Positions 9,107-16,854 of a DNA stretch of 34,032 bases are shown piece by piece (within the stretch, counting starts at the first letter, position 1; each line of letters opens with the position of its first letter). The position numbers were made by a program, and so were the translations under genes. The notes under the pieces were generated by a model. That model had not been told where the DNA came from. It saw only the letters and a list, made by a program, of their open reading frames with translations, and ran no database searches. Origin of the DNA: Paenisporosarcina sp. TG20. Its GTDB lineage: Bacteria > Bacillota > Bacilli > Bacillales_A > Planococcaceae. Location: NCBI RefSeq assembly GCF_000286315.1, contig NZ_ALJG01000347.1:1-34032 (forward strand). Direction: 5' to 3'.

Positions 9107-9667
9107 TTAGTTTGTTTCAATTAAACCGTACTTCCCATCTTTACGTTTATATACGATATGTGTACCATCTGATTCAGCATCCGTAAAGACGTAAAAGTTA
9201 TGTCCTAACATATCCATTTGTAAAACCGCTTCTTCTTGATCCATTGGTTTTAATTGGAATTGTTTCGTACGGACAATGTGGTAATCTTCTTCTTTTTCTT
9301 CTTGATAAGCAACTTGTTCAGGAGATTGAAAATTAGCGAAGTATGCGCCTACGCCTTCACGTTCTCTGAACTTCCGATTTACTTTTGTTTTATGTTTACG
9401 AATTTGACGCTCTAATTTATCAACGATTAAATCGACAGCTGCATATAAATCATTATGTCGTTCTTCAGCACGTAGCGTTAAATTCTTCATTGGAATGGTT
9501 ACTTCAACTTTAGTTTGACTGTCATTATAAACCTTTAAATTAACATGTGCGTTTGCTTGGAATTCTTCATTAAAATAACGTTCTACTTTATTGACTTTGT
9601 TTTCAACATGCTCGCGAATCGCAGGAGTTACCTCAACGTTTTCACCGCGAATATTAAATTTTAACAT
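9107..9667 (-). CDS. hpf: Long-form ribosome hibernation promoting factor
   Basis: This protein pairs idle 70S ribosomes into 100S dimers and protects them in stationary phase. The 186 residues are the long form: an N-terminal S30AE ribosome-binding domain (about 1-100), a linker, and a C-terminal dimerisation domain (about 125-186) containing KPMDQEEAVLQMDMLGHNFY, typical of the family. GGAGGAG lies upstream of the ATG. It is a single gene bounded by a strong terminator. Upstream are overlapping sigma-B-like and sigma-H-like elements, matching the known dual control of B. subtilis hpf (yvyD). Confidence 0.96.
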   Translation of the reverse strand: MLKFNIRGENVEVTPAIREHVENKVNKVERYFNEEFQANAHVNLKVYNDSQTKVEVTIPMKNLTLRAEERHNDLYAAVDLIVDKLERQIRKHKTKVNRKFREREGVGAYFANFQSPEQVAYQEEKEEDYHIVRTKQFQLKPMDQEEAVLQMDMLGHNFYVFTDAESDGTHIVYKRKDGKYGLIETN

Positions 9668-9701
9668 GTGAACTCCTCCTTTAATTAAGGCTATGTATAC
9701 C

Positions 9702-9738
9702 TTATTCTACATATCCCCTATTATCTCCTTCTTCAAAC
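9702..9738 (-). promoter_or_regulatory. Overlapping sigma-H-like and sigma-B-like promoters of hpf
   Basis: Sigma-H-like: GAAGGAGAT (9731-9723), 12 bases, GTAGAATAA (9710-9702), close to the consensus RNAGGAWWW-N11-12-RNNGAATWW with one mismatch. Sigma-B-like: GTTTGA (9738-9733), 14 bases, GGGGAT (9718-9713), close to GTTTAA-N12-14-GGGWAW with one mismatch per box. Confidence 0.65.
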
Positions 9739-9784
9739 AAAAAGTTTTTTAAATTTTTTATCGAATGCAGTCGTTTTTTGGATA

Positions 9785-10408
9785 TTAAGCACGAATAAGT
9801 GTCATAGCGGTTACTTTTTGTGCTCCAGCTTTTTTCAAGACAAAGGCGGCATGGTGCAGTGTAGTGCCTGTTGTATATAAATCGTCAACTAATACAATTT
9901 TCTTATTTTGAACATCTGAAGTTACTGAAAAAAATAATTCAGTAGACATGCGTTCTTTTTTTGATTTCCCGATTTGTGAACCATTTACCGTCTTTCTCAA
10001 TACCTCTGTAAACGGTACATTTGCAACACAAAGCAATTGCTCTACTTGTGAAAAAGTTCGTACAAGCAACATGTCTGGATGTAGTGGAATAGGTACGATT
10101 AGTTCTTGAATTCTAAGTAACTGCTGAAAATCAGGAATAAATACTTTAGCAAGTTCCACATCCAATTGGAACTTATACTGTTGATACACTTGTTTCATCC
10201 ATTCATTGTAACTATAGATGGATTGAACAGAATCAAGAGCATCTTCATAAATGCTTCCTATCCAATCATTATTATTATCTTTTTGTGTTTTCACTCTTTC
10301 GAACTTCACCTTGCATTTTTCACAAATAACTTCGGGTGTTTTGATTAAGAAAAGTTTTTGCCACGATGCACTTTCCAAAAAGGAAGTTGAGCAAGTCAAA
10401 CAGATCAT
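9785..10408 (-). CDS. comFC: Competence protein ComFC, phosphoribosyltransferase fold
   Basis: This late competence protein of 207 residues works with ComFA in taking up transforming single-stranded DNA into the cytoplasm. It has two CxxC pairs near the N-terminus (C3/C6 and C29/C32), likely binding zinc, and a C-terminal PRPP-binding signature VLVDDLYTTGTT (about 172-183). Its ATG overlaps the comFA stop as ATGA, so the two are translationally coupled. Upstream is comFA directly, without comFB. No clear terminator follows, so reading into hpf is possible. The enzymatic substrate of ComFC is not known. Confidence 0.93.
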   Translation of the reverse strand: MICLTCSTSFLESASWQKLFLIKTPEVICEKCKVKFERVKTQKDNNNDWIGSIYEDALDSVQSIYSYNEWMKQVYQQYKFQLDVELAKVFIPDFQQLLRIQELIVPIPLHPDMLLVRTFSQVEQLLCVANVPFTEVLRKTVNGSQIGKSKKERMSTELFFSVTSDVQNKKIVLVDDLYTTGTTLHHAAFVLKKAGAQKVTAMTLIRA

Positions 10409-11757
10409 TTCCTACCTCGTGTATCATTGTGTCTAATTATTGTTGCTTTTGCTTTATCCATCGCAAAAGAAATCCCATGATGAAAAAACACAAGATCCCC
10501 GTCAGGAAAATCAATTGACCGACCGACACGCCCTCCAATTTGAATTAACGCGCTACTAGTAAAAATCGTCTCATCTGCTCCAACGACTGCTACTTGGACA
10601 TTTGGAATAGTAATCCCTCGCTCGAGTATGGTGGTTGTTAGCAAACCACATACTTTCATTTCACGCAGATTTAATACTTTCTCTTTTCTCTCAGAATCCT
10701 CTGCATGAACTGCTTGTATGTTTTCATGCAGTTGTTGAAATAATGGCAGTGCACGTTCCATTAGGTCGATCGTCGGGAAAAAGATTAGAAATGGTTGTAT
10801 TTTCTTGAGACATTGTTGCGTCCATCTTTCTAACTTTGGTGAAAGCTTTCCCTTATGCATATGCTTCTTATAGTTATATAAACCAACAAAGCGAGGTACC
10901 GGCAAAGGATACCCATGAAATCGCTCAGATATAACCGATATGTTTACAGCTTGTTGTAAAAGTTCATCAGATGGCGTAGCTGTTATTGTATGAACAACAG
11001 CGTCTGTCTTTTTCGCTTTGTAAACAGCAAATTGTAGTGATTTGTCTATTGTATAGGGAAAAGCATCAGCTTCATCCACGAATACTACATCAAATGCAGC
11101 TTCAAATCGGTATAATTGGTGTGTTGTTGCAATAATCAATTGAGCATAGTTCGCGTGTTCAGGGGATCCACCATACAATGCATGTATGATTGTTTGCGGA
11201 AATACTTGTTGAAACCTTGGAGCGAGTTCTAGGACCACATCTGTTCTTGGTGTCGCCACACACACGCGTTGGCCACGTTCTAGTAGAACAAGTACTGATT
11301 GAAATAACAGTTCCGTTTTTCCAGCTCCACAAACTGCATGAAGTAAATGGCTTTGATTTAGATAAACACTATTTAATAACTCTTTTGATGCTTTTTCTTG
11401 TAGAGAAGTTAGATTTCCAGACCAATTAAAAATATGTTCTGTGTTAGAAATAATAACTGGACCAGTCCAAGTAATCAATTCAGAACAACTACTAACTCTT
11501 CCCATGCGAATACAATGTCGACAATATAAACATGGTCCTTTACATCTAGCACAGTTAAAAGCTGTCAACTCTTTGCATCCGCAACGCCGACATTGATAAC
11601 TAGGGTTTTTAATACTAATTGAAGAATGATTTTTTTGAATGCCTTTGTGGGGTGTTATAAATCCTTTTTGAATATAATTATTGATTTCTGATAAAGGAAA
11701 GGGGGTTTGTTCTTTTAACCAAATTCTACCGCTTAAAAAGTTTTGTATATAATCCAT
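10405..11757 (-). CDS. comFA: Competence DNA helicase/translocase ComFA
   Basis: ComFA is a DEAD-box-like ATPase of the membrane-associated DNA uptake machine that helps pull single-stranded DNA into the cell. In about 450 residues it shows an N-terminal four-cysteine zinc region with several CxxC pairs (about 56-82), Walker A (CGAGKTE, about 143-149), a literal DEAD box (VDEADAF), a TATPSD motif III and a C-terminal helicase lobe with QIGGRVGR (motif VI). The ATG at 11757 is preferred: GGAGG lies seven bases upstream, while the ATG two codons earlier abuts it. I could not find a convincing ComK box upstream. Confidence 0.95.
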   Translation of the reverse strand: MDYIQNFLSGRIWLKEQTPFPLSEINNYIQKGFITPHKGIQKNHSSISIKNPSYQCRRCGCKELTAFNCARCKGPCLYCRHCIRMGRVSSCSELITWTGPVIISNTEHIFNWSGNLTSLQEKASKELLNSVYLNQSHLLHAVCGAGKTELLFQSVLVLLERGQRVCVATPRTDVVLELAPRFQQVFPQTIIHALYGGSPEHANYAQLIIATTHQLYRFEAAFDVVFVDEADAFPYTIDKSLQFAVYKAKKTDAVVHTITATPSDELLQQAVNISVISERFHGYPLPVPRFVGLYNYKKHMHKGKLSPKLERWTQQCLKKIQPFLIFFPTIDLMERALPLFQQLHENIQAVHAEDSERKEKVLNLREMKVCGLLTTTILERGITIPNVQVAVVGADETIFTSSALIQIGGRVGRSIDFPDGDLVFFHHGISFAMDKAKATIIRHNDTRGRK

Positions 11758-11816
11758 GAGCATTCCTCCAATATAGATAAGAGTAACTCATTCCTACAAT
11801 CTCATTTTAACTAATA

Positions 11817-11920
11817 GAAACGGAAAACGCCATAAGTAAAAGTGCTTCCGTTCCTTTTAAGAAGGGTCACCATAGAAACCCGTTTATTTCCGCTATGGTG
11901 GACGCTTTTCGCGGGCATGG
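11817..11920 (+). repeat. Hairpin-plus-CTTTTAAG element B
   Basis: AACGGAA pairs with TTCCGTT, followed by CCTTTTAAGAAGGGT and then a block (TTTATTTCCGCTATGGTGGA, GCTTTTCGCGGGC) shared almost exactly with element C at 13500-13542. The stem sequence differs from elements A and C. Confidence 0.75.
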
Positions 11921-11968
11921 CTTCATTCTCCTCGTCGCTGCGTTGAGCCCACTGAAAAAGTCTACCAG

Positions 11969-12137
11969 TATAGACAGGATTGAGTTTCCCCTATAATACC
12001 CGCTTCAGCGCTTCGTGGATGCCTCCCGCGAGAAGACAGGCAGAAGATCACTGCCAGTCTTCCCGCTACGGCTACCACTTGAAAGGCGCCTACGCTGGTT
12101 CTGCCTAACCATGTAGATACATCTAATACAGTACAGT
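11969..12137 (+). repeat. Dispersed repeat family 3, copy 1
   Basis: The plus strand from AGGATTGAGTTTCCCC to ATCTAATACAG matches the minus strand of 19100-19249. Both copies contain CCTATAATAC, GTGGATGCC, CCCGCGAGAAG and a conserved stem AGGCAGAA / TTCTGCCT, with divergent loop sequence between. A 63-codon ORF on the minus strand is a by-product of the repeat. Confidence 0.85.
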
Positions 12138-12190
12138 TTTTATAATTACACACTGTATCGTCTCGGGCTTCTAGGTCGTTTGTAAATTAT

Positions 12191-12216
12191 AAAGACAATT
12201 ATAGGTGTCTTTTTAA
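12191..12216 (+). terminator. Short terminator-like hairpin
   Basis: AAAGACA (12191-12197) pairs with TGTCTTT (12206-12212), followed by TT on the plus strand. No plus-strand gene precedes it. Confidence 0.4.
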
Positions 12217-12320
12217 ATGTTTTTAAGAAATTCCAACAAAAAATGAAGAAAATACATTATCTTGCCAGTCAATTGATAATATTCGGTGCTTTTATACTGG
12301 AAATCTTACTGAGCAGATGC

Positions 12321-12417
12321 TCAGTTGGAAAATTTGGCATCCAAGTTGGAAAAATGGACAGCCAAGTTGGAATTTTGGGACTCCAAGTTGGAAAAATCAC
12401 GTTCCAAGTTGGAATAG
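12321..12417. repeat. 21-bp tandem array 1 (CAAGTTGGAA theme)
   Basis: Units start at 12321, 12342, 12363, 12384 and 12405, exactly 21 bases apart. Each begins YCARGTTGGAAWWWT-like and ends in about seven variable bases. The same theme forms the array at 14608-14703. An ORF of 73 codons crosses it but has no ribosome-binding site. Confidence 0.9.
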
Positions 12418-12529
12418 AGAAAATATGGAAAATGAGTCGAAGAAGACTTCTACTATATAAATAAAGAGAAGCCTTTCCCCAAATAAAAATTGAGAATAAT
12501 CTCGCTTCATTTGATTGTAGGAACTCTTT

Positions 12530-12610
12530 CAGTGGTCTCTCTGCGTTCCTGCGGGGCCTTCAGCTCATGCTTTTCCCGCAGAAGTCCCACCTGCACTTCA
12601 ATCAACTAGA
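12530..12610. repeat. GC-rich intergenic repeat fragment
   Basis: It contains GCGTTCCTGCGGGGCCTTCA and CCCGCAGAAGTCCCACCTGC, then CTTCAATCAACTAGAGTG. This style (CTGCGGG...CCCGCAG, ending near CAATCAAC) resembles GC-rich intergenic repeats I know from Bacillaceae and Planococcaceae genomes. GC content is far above the neighbouring DNA. Confidence 0.6.
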
Positions 12611-12861
12611 GTGAATTTATCCATCATTGCAACGCATTCTATTTTTGGTTACATTCATTTCAATCGTGAGCGATACAGAGCTAGCAGGAATACTTCTTCT
12701 ACACTATTTCTAAAAAGAGAAATACTTGCTCAAAATACCAGAATTTCAGTGTTCATGATGCAAACCACTGTATTTTTCTATTATTTAAAGTACCAGTGAC
12801 TTTCTTCACTTCCTTTTTTGAGTTGTATTTTCTTTTATGATCAATTCAAAAACATTCCTTG

Positions 12862-13060
12862 ATTGAAGCGGAAGGCGGAGGAAAACATCGCTGCGCTAGC
12901 TTCGTCGCAAAGAACAGGTCCAAATTCCCTTTGGTCCTGTTCTTTCCTACGGGATTAGCGGGACAGGTGAGACCCGCAGTGGAGCGCCCAATGGAACAAA
13001 GGCTAAAAACGCCTCAACGCGAGGCAACGCCTTCGCGGGCCAACACCCTGTTGACCTGAG
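12862..13060. repeat. GC-rich modular repeat with 16-bp hairpin
   Basis: It begins GATTGAAGCGGAAGGCGGAGG, then CATCGCTGCGCTAGCTTCGT, shared with 13578-13606. Next is a perfect 16-bp inverted repeat (12909-12924 with 12930-12945), then GCGGGACAGGTGAGACCCGC. A 66-codon ORF across it is spurious. Confidence 0.65.
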
Positions 13061-13174
13061 TATTAATTATTTTGAAGGGCTTTACTATTACCTCTTGCTT
13101 GAAGATTACTTTTCATGGCAGATGGTGGCTTACGTGAAACAAAAGCCATGGTAGTTTCTTATCTTGTAAAAAAG

Positions 13175-13195
13175 AGTTACTCAGTACGAGTAACT
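13175..13195. terminator. Bidirectional terminator with no adjacent gene
   Basis: AGTTACTC (13175-13182) pairs with GAGTAACT (13188-13195). T runs follow on both strands (CTTTTTT on the minus strand, CCTTTTT on the plus). It may be left over from a lost gene. Confidence 0.6.
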
Positions 13196-13237
13196 CCTCC
13201 TTTTTAAGTTAAAAAATGTGCAGCAAGTTTATACTAT

Positions 13238-13379
13238 TCATCCACTTAGAACTTTTCGTCCACACAAATCAGTTTTTCGTCCATTCAAATAGGCTTTCCG
13301 TCCACTCATGACATCTTTCAACCACTCACCATAACTTTCCGTCCATTCGAGATTACTTTTCGTCCACTCAGCATAAAAT
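13238..13379. repeat. 21-bp tandem array 2 (TCGTCCACTCA theme)
   Basis: Seven units begin at 13238, 13256, 13277, 13298, 13319, 13339 and 13360, mostly 21 bases apart. Each reads about YCGTCCAYTCA then five to seven variable bases then CTTT. The reverse strand reads GGACGAAAAGT, partly recalling array 4. Confidence 0.9.
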
Positions 13380-13454
13380 AACCATTATATTCCAATGAAA
13401 ATACACATACTTATTGAAACAGACGTCCCTATAATTAGATGATCAAAAGTCAGC

Positions 13455-13545
13455 CAATAAGAAAAACCGGGCAAAGTATGCCCGGTTCTTTTAAGAAGGG
13501 TAAACTCGTTTATTTCCGCTACGGTGGACGCTTTTCGCGGGCGGT
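13455..13545 (+). repeat. Hairpin-plus-CTTTTAAG element C
   Basis: AACCGGGC pairs with GCCCGGTT, followed by CTTTTAAGAAGGGT and the block shared with element B. Its left flank CCAATAAGAAAAA and loop CAAAGTATGCC are shared with element D. The hairpin has T runs on both sides. Confidence 0.8.
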
Positions 13546-13559
13546 CCAGTCTCCTCGTC

Positions 13560-13700
13560 TCTTGAAAAAGCTACTCCTGCATCGCTTTGCTAGCTTCGTC
13601 GCAAACGAATTGTGAAAATAGCTCTTTTGCCTAATTCGTTTACTGCGGCCCCTCACTAGGACTCGCTTATCCCACTGAAGTCGTAGCCTTTCACTACAAT
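13560..13700. repeat. GC-rich modular repeat with 9-bp hairpin
   Basis: CATCGCTTTGCTAGCTTCGT is shared with 12889-12908. It is followed by AAACGAATT and its inverse AATTCGTTT in place of the different hairpin in the other copy. Confidence 0.65.
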
Positions 13701-13820
13701 CATTCACCTGTTTAAAATTCAACAGTGATAACAATATAGTTTTAAAATTGTTGAGATTGTGACGAAGCAGTTAGGGACATGAAAACCTTAGTCTAGCAGC
13801 ATGGAAAAAAAGTCAATATA

Positions 13821-13852
13821 CAAAAAACCTTACGTATACGCAAGGTTTTTAA
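13821..13852 (-). terminator. Terminator of the lipoprotein gene
   Basis: AAAAACCTT pairs with AAGGTTTTT around CGTATACG. It lies directly after the lipoprotein stop and has T runs on both strands. Confidence 0.8.
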
Positions 13853-13856
13853 TTTT

Positions 13857-14435
13857 CTATTGTGCTAAATCTCCAATGAAATAAACACTAGTTACACGCC
13901 AGTTTCCATCTTCTTTAGCAAAAACAGTTACTTGACGACCAGTTCGATCAACTTTTGCTCCAGTTGATTCTTGCTCAAGTGAAATAGAAAGTCTAGCAAA
14001 AACTTGTGCTTGATTTTTGGTATATTTAATCACTGTCACTTTTTCAGCCATTCGATTAATTTTATATTGATCAAATACATCTTTGACATTCACTTCCTCC
14101 TGTACGTAATCAAAGCCCTCAGGCTCAGTAGCAATAACGGACATATATTTCTCAATATCTTCTTCATTAAAGGCTGTAATATATGTCTCAAAGGTTTCTA
14201 ATAAGGCTTTTTTCTCATTGGCAGGAATATTTTGAGCTTCTTCTATGTTGGTACCAACCATTTCAAATCCAACATCAGATTGATCTTGATTTTGATCTTT
14301 AGCACCATGGTCCAAAGCGTTATTCTCACTCGTAGATTCACCGTCTGATATCGAACCTTTTTGGCTCTCTTCATTCCCACACGCAGATAAAAGTATCGTT
14401 ATCATTGTTAGACATAATATATATTTAAATTTCAT
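13857..14435 (-). CDS. Lipoprotein with NTF2-like C-terminal domain
   Basis: I do not recognise a named gene. About 192 residues begin with a lipoprotein signal ending LLSAC-G near residue 18, then an acidic, asparagine-rich linker (about 20-70). The C-terminal domain of about 115 residues has the pattern of an NTF2/SnoaL-like cone fold: ETFETYITAFNEEDIEKYM helix near its start and GNWRVTSVYFI as a closing strand. Such domains bind small ligands or other proteins; no ligand can be named. I prefer the ATG at 14435, ten bases after AGGAGG; an ATG three codons earlier overlaps it. It is a single gene between repeat-rich gaps, with its own terminator. Confidence 0.8.
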   Translation of the reverse strand: MKFKYILCLTMITILLSACGNEESQKGSISDGESTSENNALDHGAKDQNQDQSDVGFEMVGTNIEEAQNIPANEKKALLETFETYITAFNEEDIEKYMSVIATEPEGFDYVQEEVNVKDVFDQYKINRMAEKVTVIKYTKNQAQVFARLSISLEQESTGAKVDRTGRQVTVFAKEDGNWRVTSVYFIGDLAQ

Positions 14436-14607
14436 TAATTTCATTCCTCCTACTCAAACTATCTTGCCATAAAAACTGAGAGCTAACAATTATTATATCT
14501 TTTCTAAATTTAAGACGCCCAAGAAGATGTAAAAGTTTCGTGATGAATGATACTAATAGCTATTCCTTACATTTTCTATTTGATGAAAAATAGGATGAGC
14601 AATTTGA

Positions 14608-14703
14608 TCAGTTGGAAATTTTGGTGTTCAGGTTGGAAAAAATACGGTGCTAGTTGGAATTATTGACTTCTCAATTTGGAAAAAACATGCTCAAGTTGGA
14701 ATA
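14608..14703. repeat. 21-bp tandem array 3 (CAAGTTGGAA theme)
   Basis: Five units of 20-22 bases start TCAGTTGGAA, TCAGGTTGGAA, TAGTTGGAA, TCAATTTGGAA and TCAAGTTGGAA. It shares theme, orientation and flanks (GAGCA before, TTGGAATAGA at the end) with array 1 about 2.2 kb away, but is more decayed. Confidence 0.85.
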
Positions 14704-14794
14704 GATTAATCTGGAGATTTTATTTTTATCAATTCATAAAAAGTATATGGTATGGTATCTCTGAATAACATGACAGTAACTAATTTTGTATGTC

Positions 14795-14829
14795 AAAAAT
14801 AAAAGCCCCCACAAGTTTGTGGGGACCAA
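14795..14829 (-). terminator. Terminator of degS-degU
   Basis: CCCCACAA pairs with TTGTGGGG; CTTTTATTTTT follows on the minus strand. Confidence 0.88.
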
Positions 14830-14843
14830 ATTTTTAATATAAG

Positions 14844-15518
14844 TTAACGAACTTCAACCCAACCGTTTTTGATTGCTGTAACTACAGCTTGTGTACGATC
14901 ATTGACGGTCATTTTTTGAAGAATGCTTGATACATGGTTTTTTACAGTTTTTTCTGAGATGAACAATGTTTCGCCAATTACACGGTTACTTTGCCCGTCA
15001 GTTAATAATTGTAGCACTTCACATTCGCGTTTCGTTAGCAAATGGAATGGACGACGAATTTCAGATTGGTGGAACGTCCCTTTATTTTCACGTTCACTCA
15101 AACGTCTGAATTCCGATACTAAATTACGAGTTACTTTCGGATGTAAATAAGATCCTCCAGCCGCTACTACTTTAATAGCATGAATAATTGCATCTGCATC
15201 CATTTCTTTTAACATATATCCAAGGGCACCTGTTTTTAATGCATGCATAACGTAGGATTCATCGTCATGGATTGACAACATGATGACCTTTGCTTCTGGG
15301 TACTTAACCAATAATTCACCAGTTGCTTCTACACCATTTTTGCGTGGCATGTTTATGTCCATCAAAATAACGTCTGGTGTAAACTTCTCATATAGTGTTA
15401 AAGCATCACTTCCATCATCACCTTCAGCAATCACTTCAAAGGAATCTTCAAACTCTAGTATTCTTTTTACACCTTCACGAAATAGTTGATGGTCATCAAT
15501 TATCACTATTTTAGTCAT
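14844..15518 (-). CDS. degU: Response regulator DegU
   Basis: DegU is the transcription factor that, with DegS, controls exoenzymes, competence, motility and biofilm genes. The 224 residues comprise a receiver domain (about 1-120; acidic pocket D8/D9, phosphoacceptor D54, switch lysine in MLKEMD) and a C-terminal LuxR-type helix-turn-helix ([29 protein letters not shown]). GGAGGA lies upstream of the ATG. It follows degS by 33 bases and ends at a strong terminator. Confidence 0.96.
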   Translation of the reverse strand: MTKIVIIDDHQLFREGVKRILEFEDSFEVIAEGDDGSDALTLYEKFTPDVILMDINMPRKNGVEATGELLVKYPEAKVIMLSIHDDESYVMHALKTGALGYMLKEMDADAIIHAIKVVAAGGSYLHPKVTRNLVSEFRRLSERENKGTFHQSEIRRPFHLLTKRECEVLQLLTDGQSNRVIGETLFISEKTVKNHVSSILQKMTVNDRTQAVVTAIKNGWVEVR

Positions 15519-15551
15519 CTTTATTTCCTCCTAATATATATAAATCTTTAT

Positions 15552-16694
15552 TTAATCAATCAATGGAATAAGGAACGACATAACGGTCCCATTACCTAAG
15601 GAGGATTGAACAATCATTTCACCCTCTAGTAAATCTACGCGTTCCTGCATACCTAGTAAACCAAAGGAACTTTCTCGAACGAGTTGTTGATCGAAGCCAA
15701 CCCCGTCGTCTTTTACAGTAATTGTTACCATGCTAGTACACCATTTTACTTCTACCCAAATACTTTGACATTTGCCATGTTTCGTTGCATTTGTTACGGA
15801 TTCTTGTATTAAACGAAAGATAGCAACTTCAAAGTTAGATAAGAGACGACGTTCTTCACCATAGGAACGGAAATGTATTTGGCAACCAATATTATATTCT
15901 TCGATTGTCATTAAGTATTTTTTGAGAGTAGGTACTAGACCCAAATCGTCTAATGCCATTGGTCTTAAGTCATATATAATTCGACGTACCTCTGTCAGTG
16001 CAGTGCGAACCATCAACTTCAAACTAGTTATTTCTACAAGTGCTTGATCTACACCTTTTTCACGGTATGTACGTTCAATTAAGTCTGAACGGACTAGTAC
16101 ATTGGCCATCATTTGAGCAGGACCATCATGTATTTCGCGAGACAACCTTTTACGTTCTTCTTCTTGTGCTTCAATAATCTTTAAACTAAAGTCCTGTTTT
16201 AATTTGGCAGTTTCTAATGCTTGTCCCACATTTTTTAAATCTGATGTCAAATAGTTGGTTACTACATTTGCTTGAGTAACAAGTTGGTCAGCATGTAAAA
16301 TGGCGTCGTTTATATCTTTTAAACGACGTTCCAAATCAACTTTACGTTCTAGTAACTGGCGATCTTCAGTGCGATTAATAGAGAGTTTAATTTGTAAATC
16401 GTTTGCATGTTCGTACGCTTCTCTCACCTGTTGCTCAGAGAACGTGTTAAAATGCTTGGAGACGTCACCTAAACGTTTCCGTGATAACCTAGTCTCTTCT
16501 TCGAGCAAATCACCATTTATTAAAACTTCTGCTAATTTTGAATGAACATCTTCAAGTTCTTGTTGCATTTGTAATAAACTTTGTCTATTTTGTTCGCTTA
16601 TAATAAAGATATCGTTTTTGGAGTGATCCAACGTTTCAACCATTCGACTAAAAATGTGATCCAATGAATTGATATCTACCTTTTTCCTAGCCAT
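15552..16694 (-). CDS. degS: Sensor histidine kinase DegS
   Basis: DegS is a cytoplasmic two-component kinase and phosphatase for DegU. The 380 residues lack membrane segments. Residues about 40-170 are coiled-coil sensor; the HisKA_3 helix carries RLSREIHDGPAQ with phosphoacceptor H189, the same number as in B. subtilis; the C-terminal HATPase domain shows NATKHGK and DDGVGFD. AAGGAG lies upstream of the ATG. It heads the degS-degU unit and is divergent from yvyE. A plausible -10 (TATACT) occurs about 70 bases upstream with only a weak -35. Confidence 0.96.
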   Translation of the reverse strand: MARKKVDINSLDHIFSRMVETLDHSKNDIFIISEQNRQSLLQMQQELEDVHSKLAEVLINGDLLEEETRLSRKRLGDVSKHFNTFSEQQVREAYEHANDLQIKLSINRTEDRQLLERKVDLERRLKDINDAILHADQLVTQANVVTNYLTSDLKNVGQALETAKLKQDFSLKIIEAQEEERKRLSREIHDGPAQMMANVLVRSDLIERTYREKGVDQALVEITSLKLMVRTALTEVRRIIYDLRPMALDDLGLVPTLKKYLMTIEEYNIGCQIHFRSYGEERRLLSNFEVAIFRLIQESVTNATKHGKCQSIWVEVKWCTSMVTITVKDDGVGFDQQLVRESSFGLLGMQERVDLLEGEMIVQSSLGNGTVMSFLIPLID

Positions 16695-16854
16695 CTGGTA
16701 TTCTCCTTTTCGAATAAACTTTCTACTAATAGAAGTACTAATCTCTTTTATAGTATACGGTATTATTCCAGCAGACTGAACCCATTATATCACTATATAC
16801 CCAAATATATATTAAAAAAACATGACAACTAGAAGTCAGAAGGAGTAAATCTAT

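Larger units (their letters stand above)
11764..13856. other. Repeat-rich interval of about 2.1 kb without a credible gene
   Basis: ORFs of 60-75 codons occur, but they run through repeats and lack ribosome-binding sites, so I do not call them. In order it holds: hairpin element B (11817-11920), repeat family 3 copy 1 (11969-12137), a short plus-strand hairpin with T run (12191-12216), a 21-bp array (12321-12417), GC-rich modules (12530-12610, 12862-13060), a bidirectional terminator (13175-13195), another 21-bp array (13238-13379), element C (13455-13545) and a GC-rich module (13560-13700). In B. subtilis a fatty-acid-binding DegV-type gene lies between comFA and degU; none is seen here. Confidence 0.75.
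14436..14843. other. Gap between the lipoprotein gene and degU
   Basis: It holds the 21-bp array at 14608-14703 and the degU terminator at 14795-14829. No ORF is credible, and I could not assign a lipoprotein promoter with confidence. Confidence 0.6.

Noticed and set aside
11757-11870. ComK box before comFA
   Set aside because: I looked for paired AAAA-N5-TTTT sites and found none that match.
11962-12153. 63-codon minus-strand ORF
   Set aside because: It lies wholly in dispersed repeat family 3, and the other copy does not preserve the frame.
12321-12417. CRISPR array
   Set aside because: The 21-bp units have no unique spacers of 30 bases or so, the kept part is too short, and no cas genes are near.
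12243-12464. 73-codon plus-strand ORF with a lysine-rich, hydrophobic start
   Set aside because: It runs through the 21-bp array and has no ribosome-binding site. Its repeated QVGK pattern comes from the DNA repeat.
12639-12800. Gene remnant at 12611-12799
   Set aside because: The translation resembles nothing I know, and no ribosome-binding site is present.
12859-13059. 66-codon plus-strand ORF in a GC-rich repeat
   Set aside because: It spans a perfect hairpin and repeat modules and has no ribosome-binding site.
13519-13734. 71-codon minus-strand ORF
   Set aside because: It is composed of element C and the GC-rich module, with no upstream signals.
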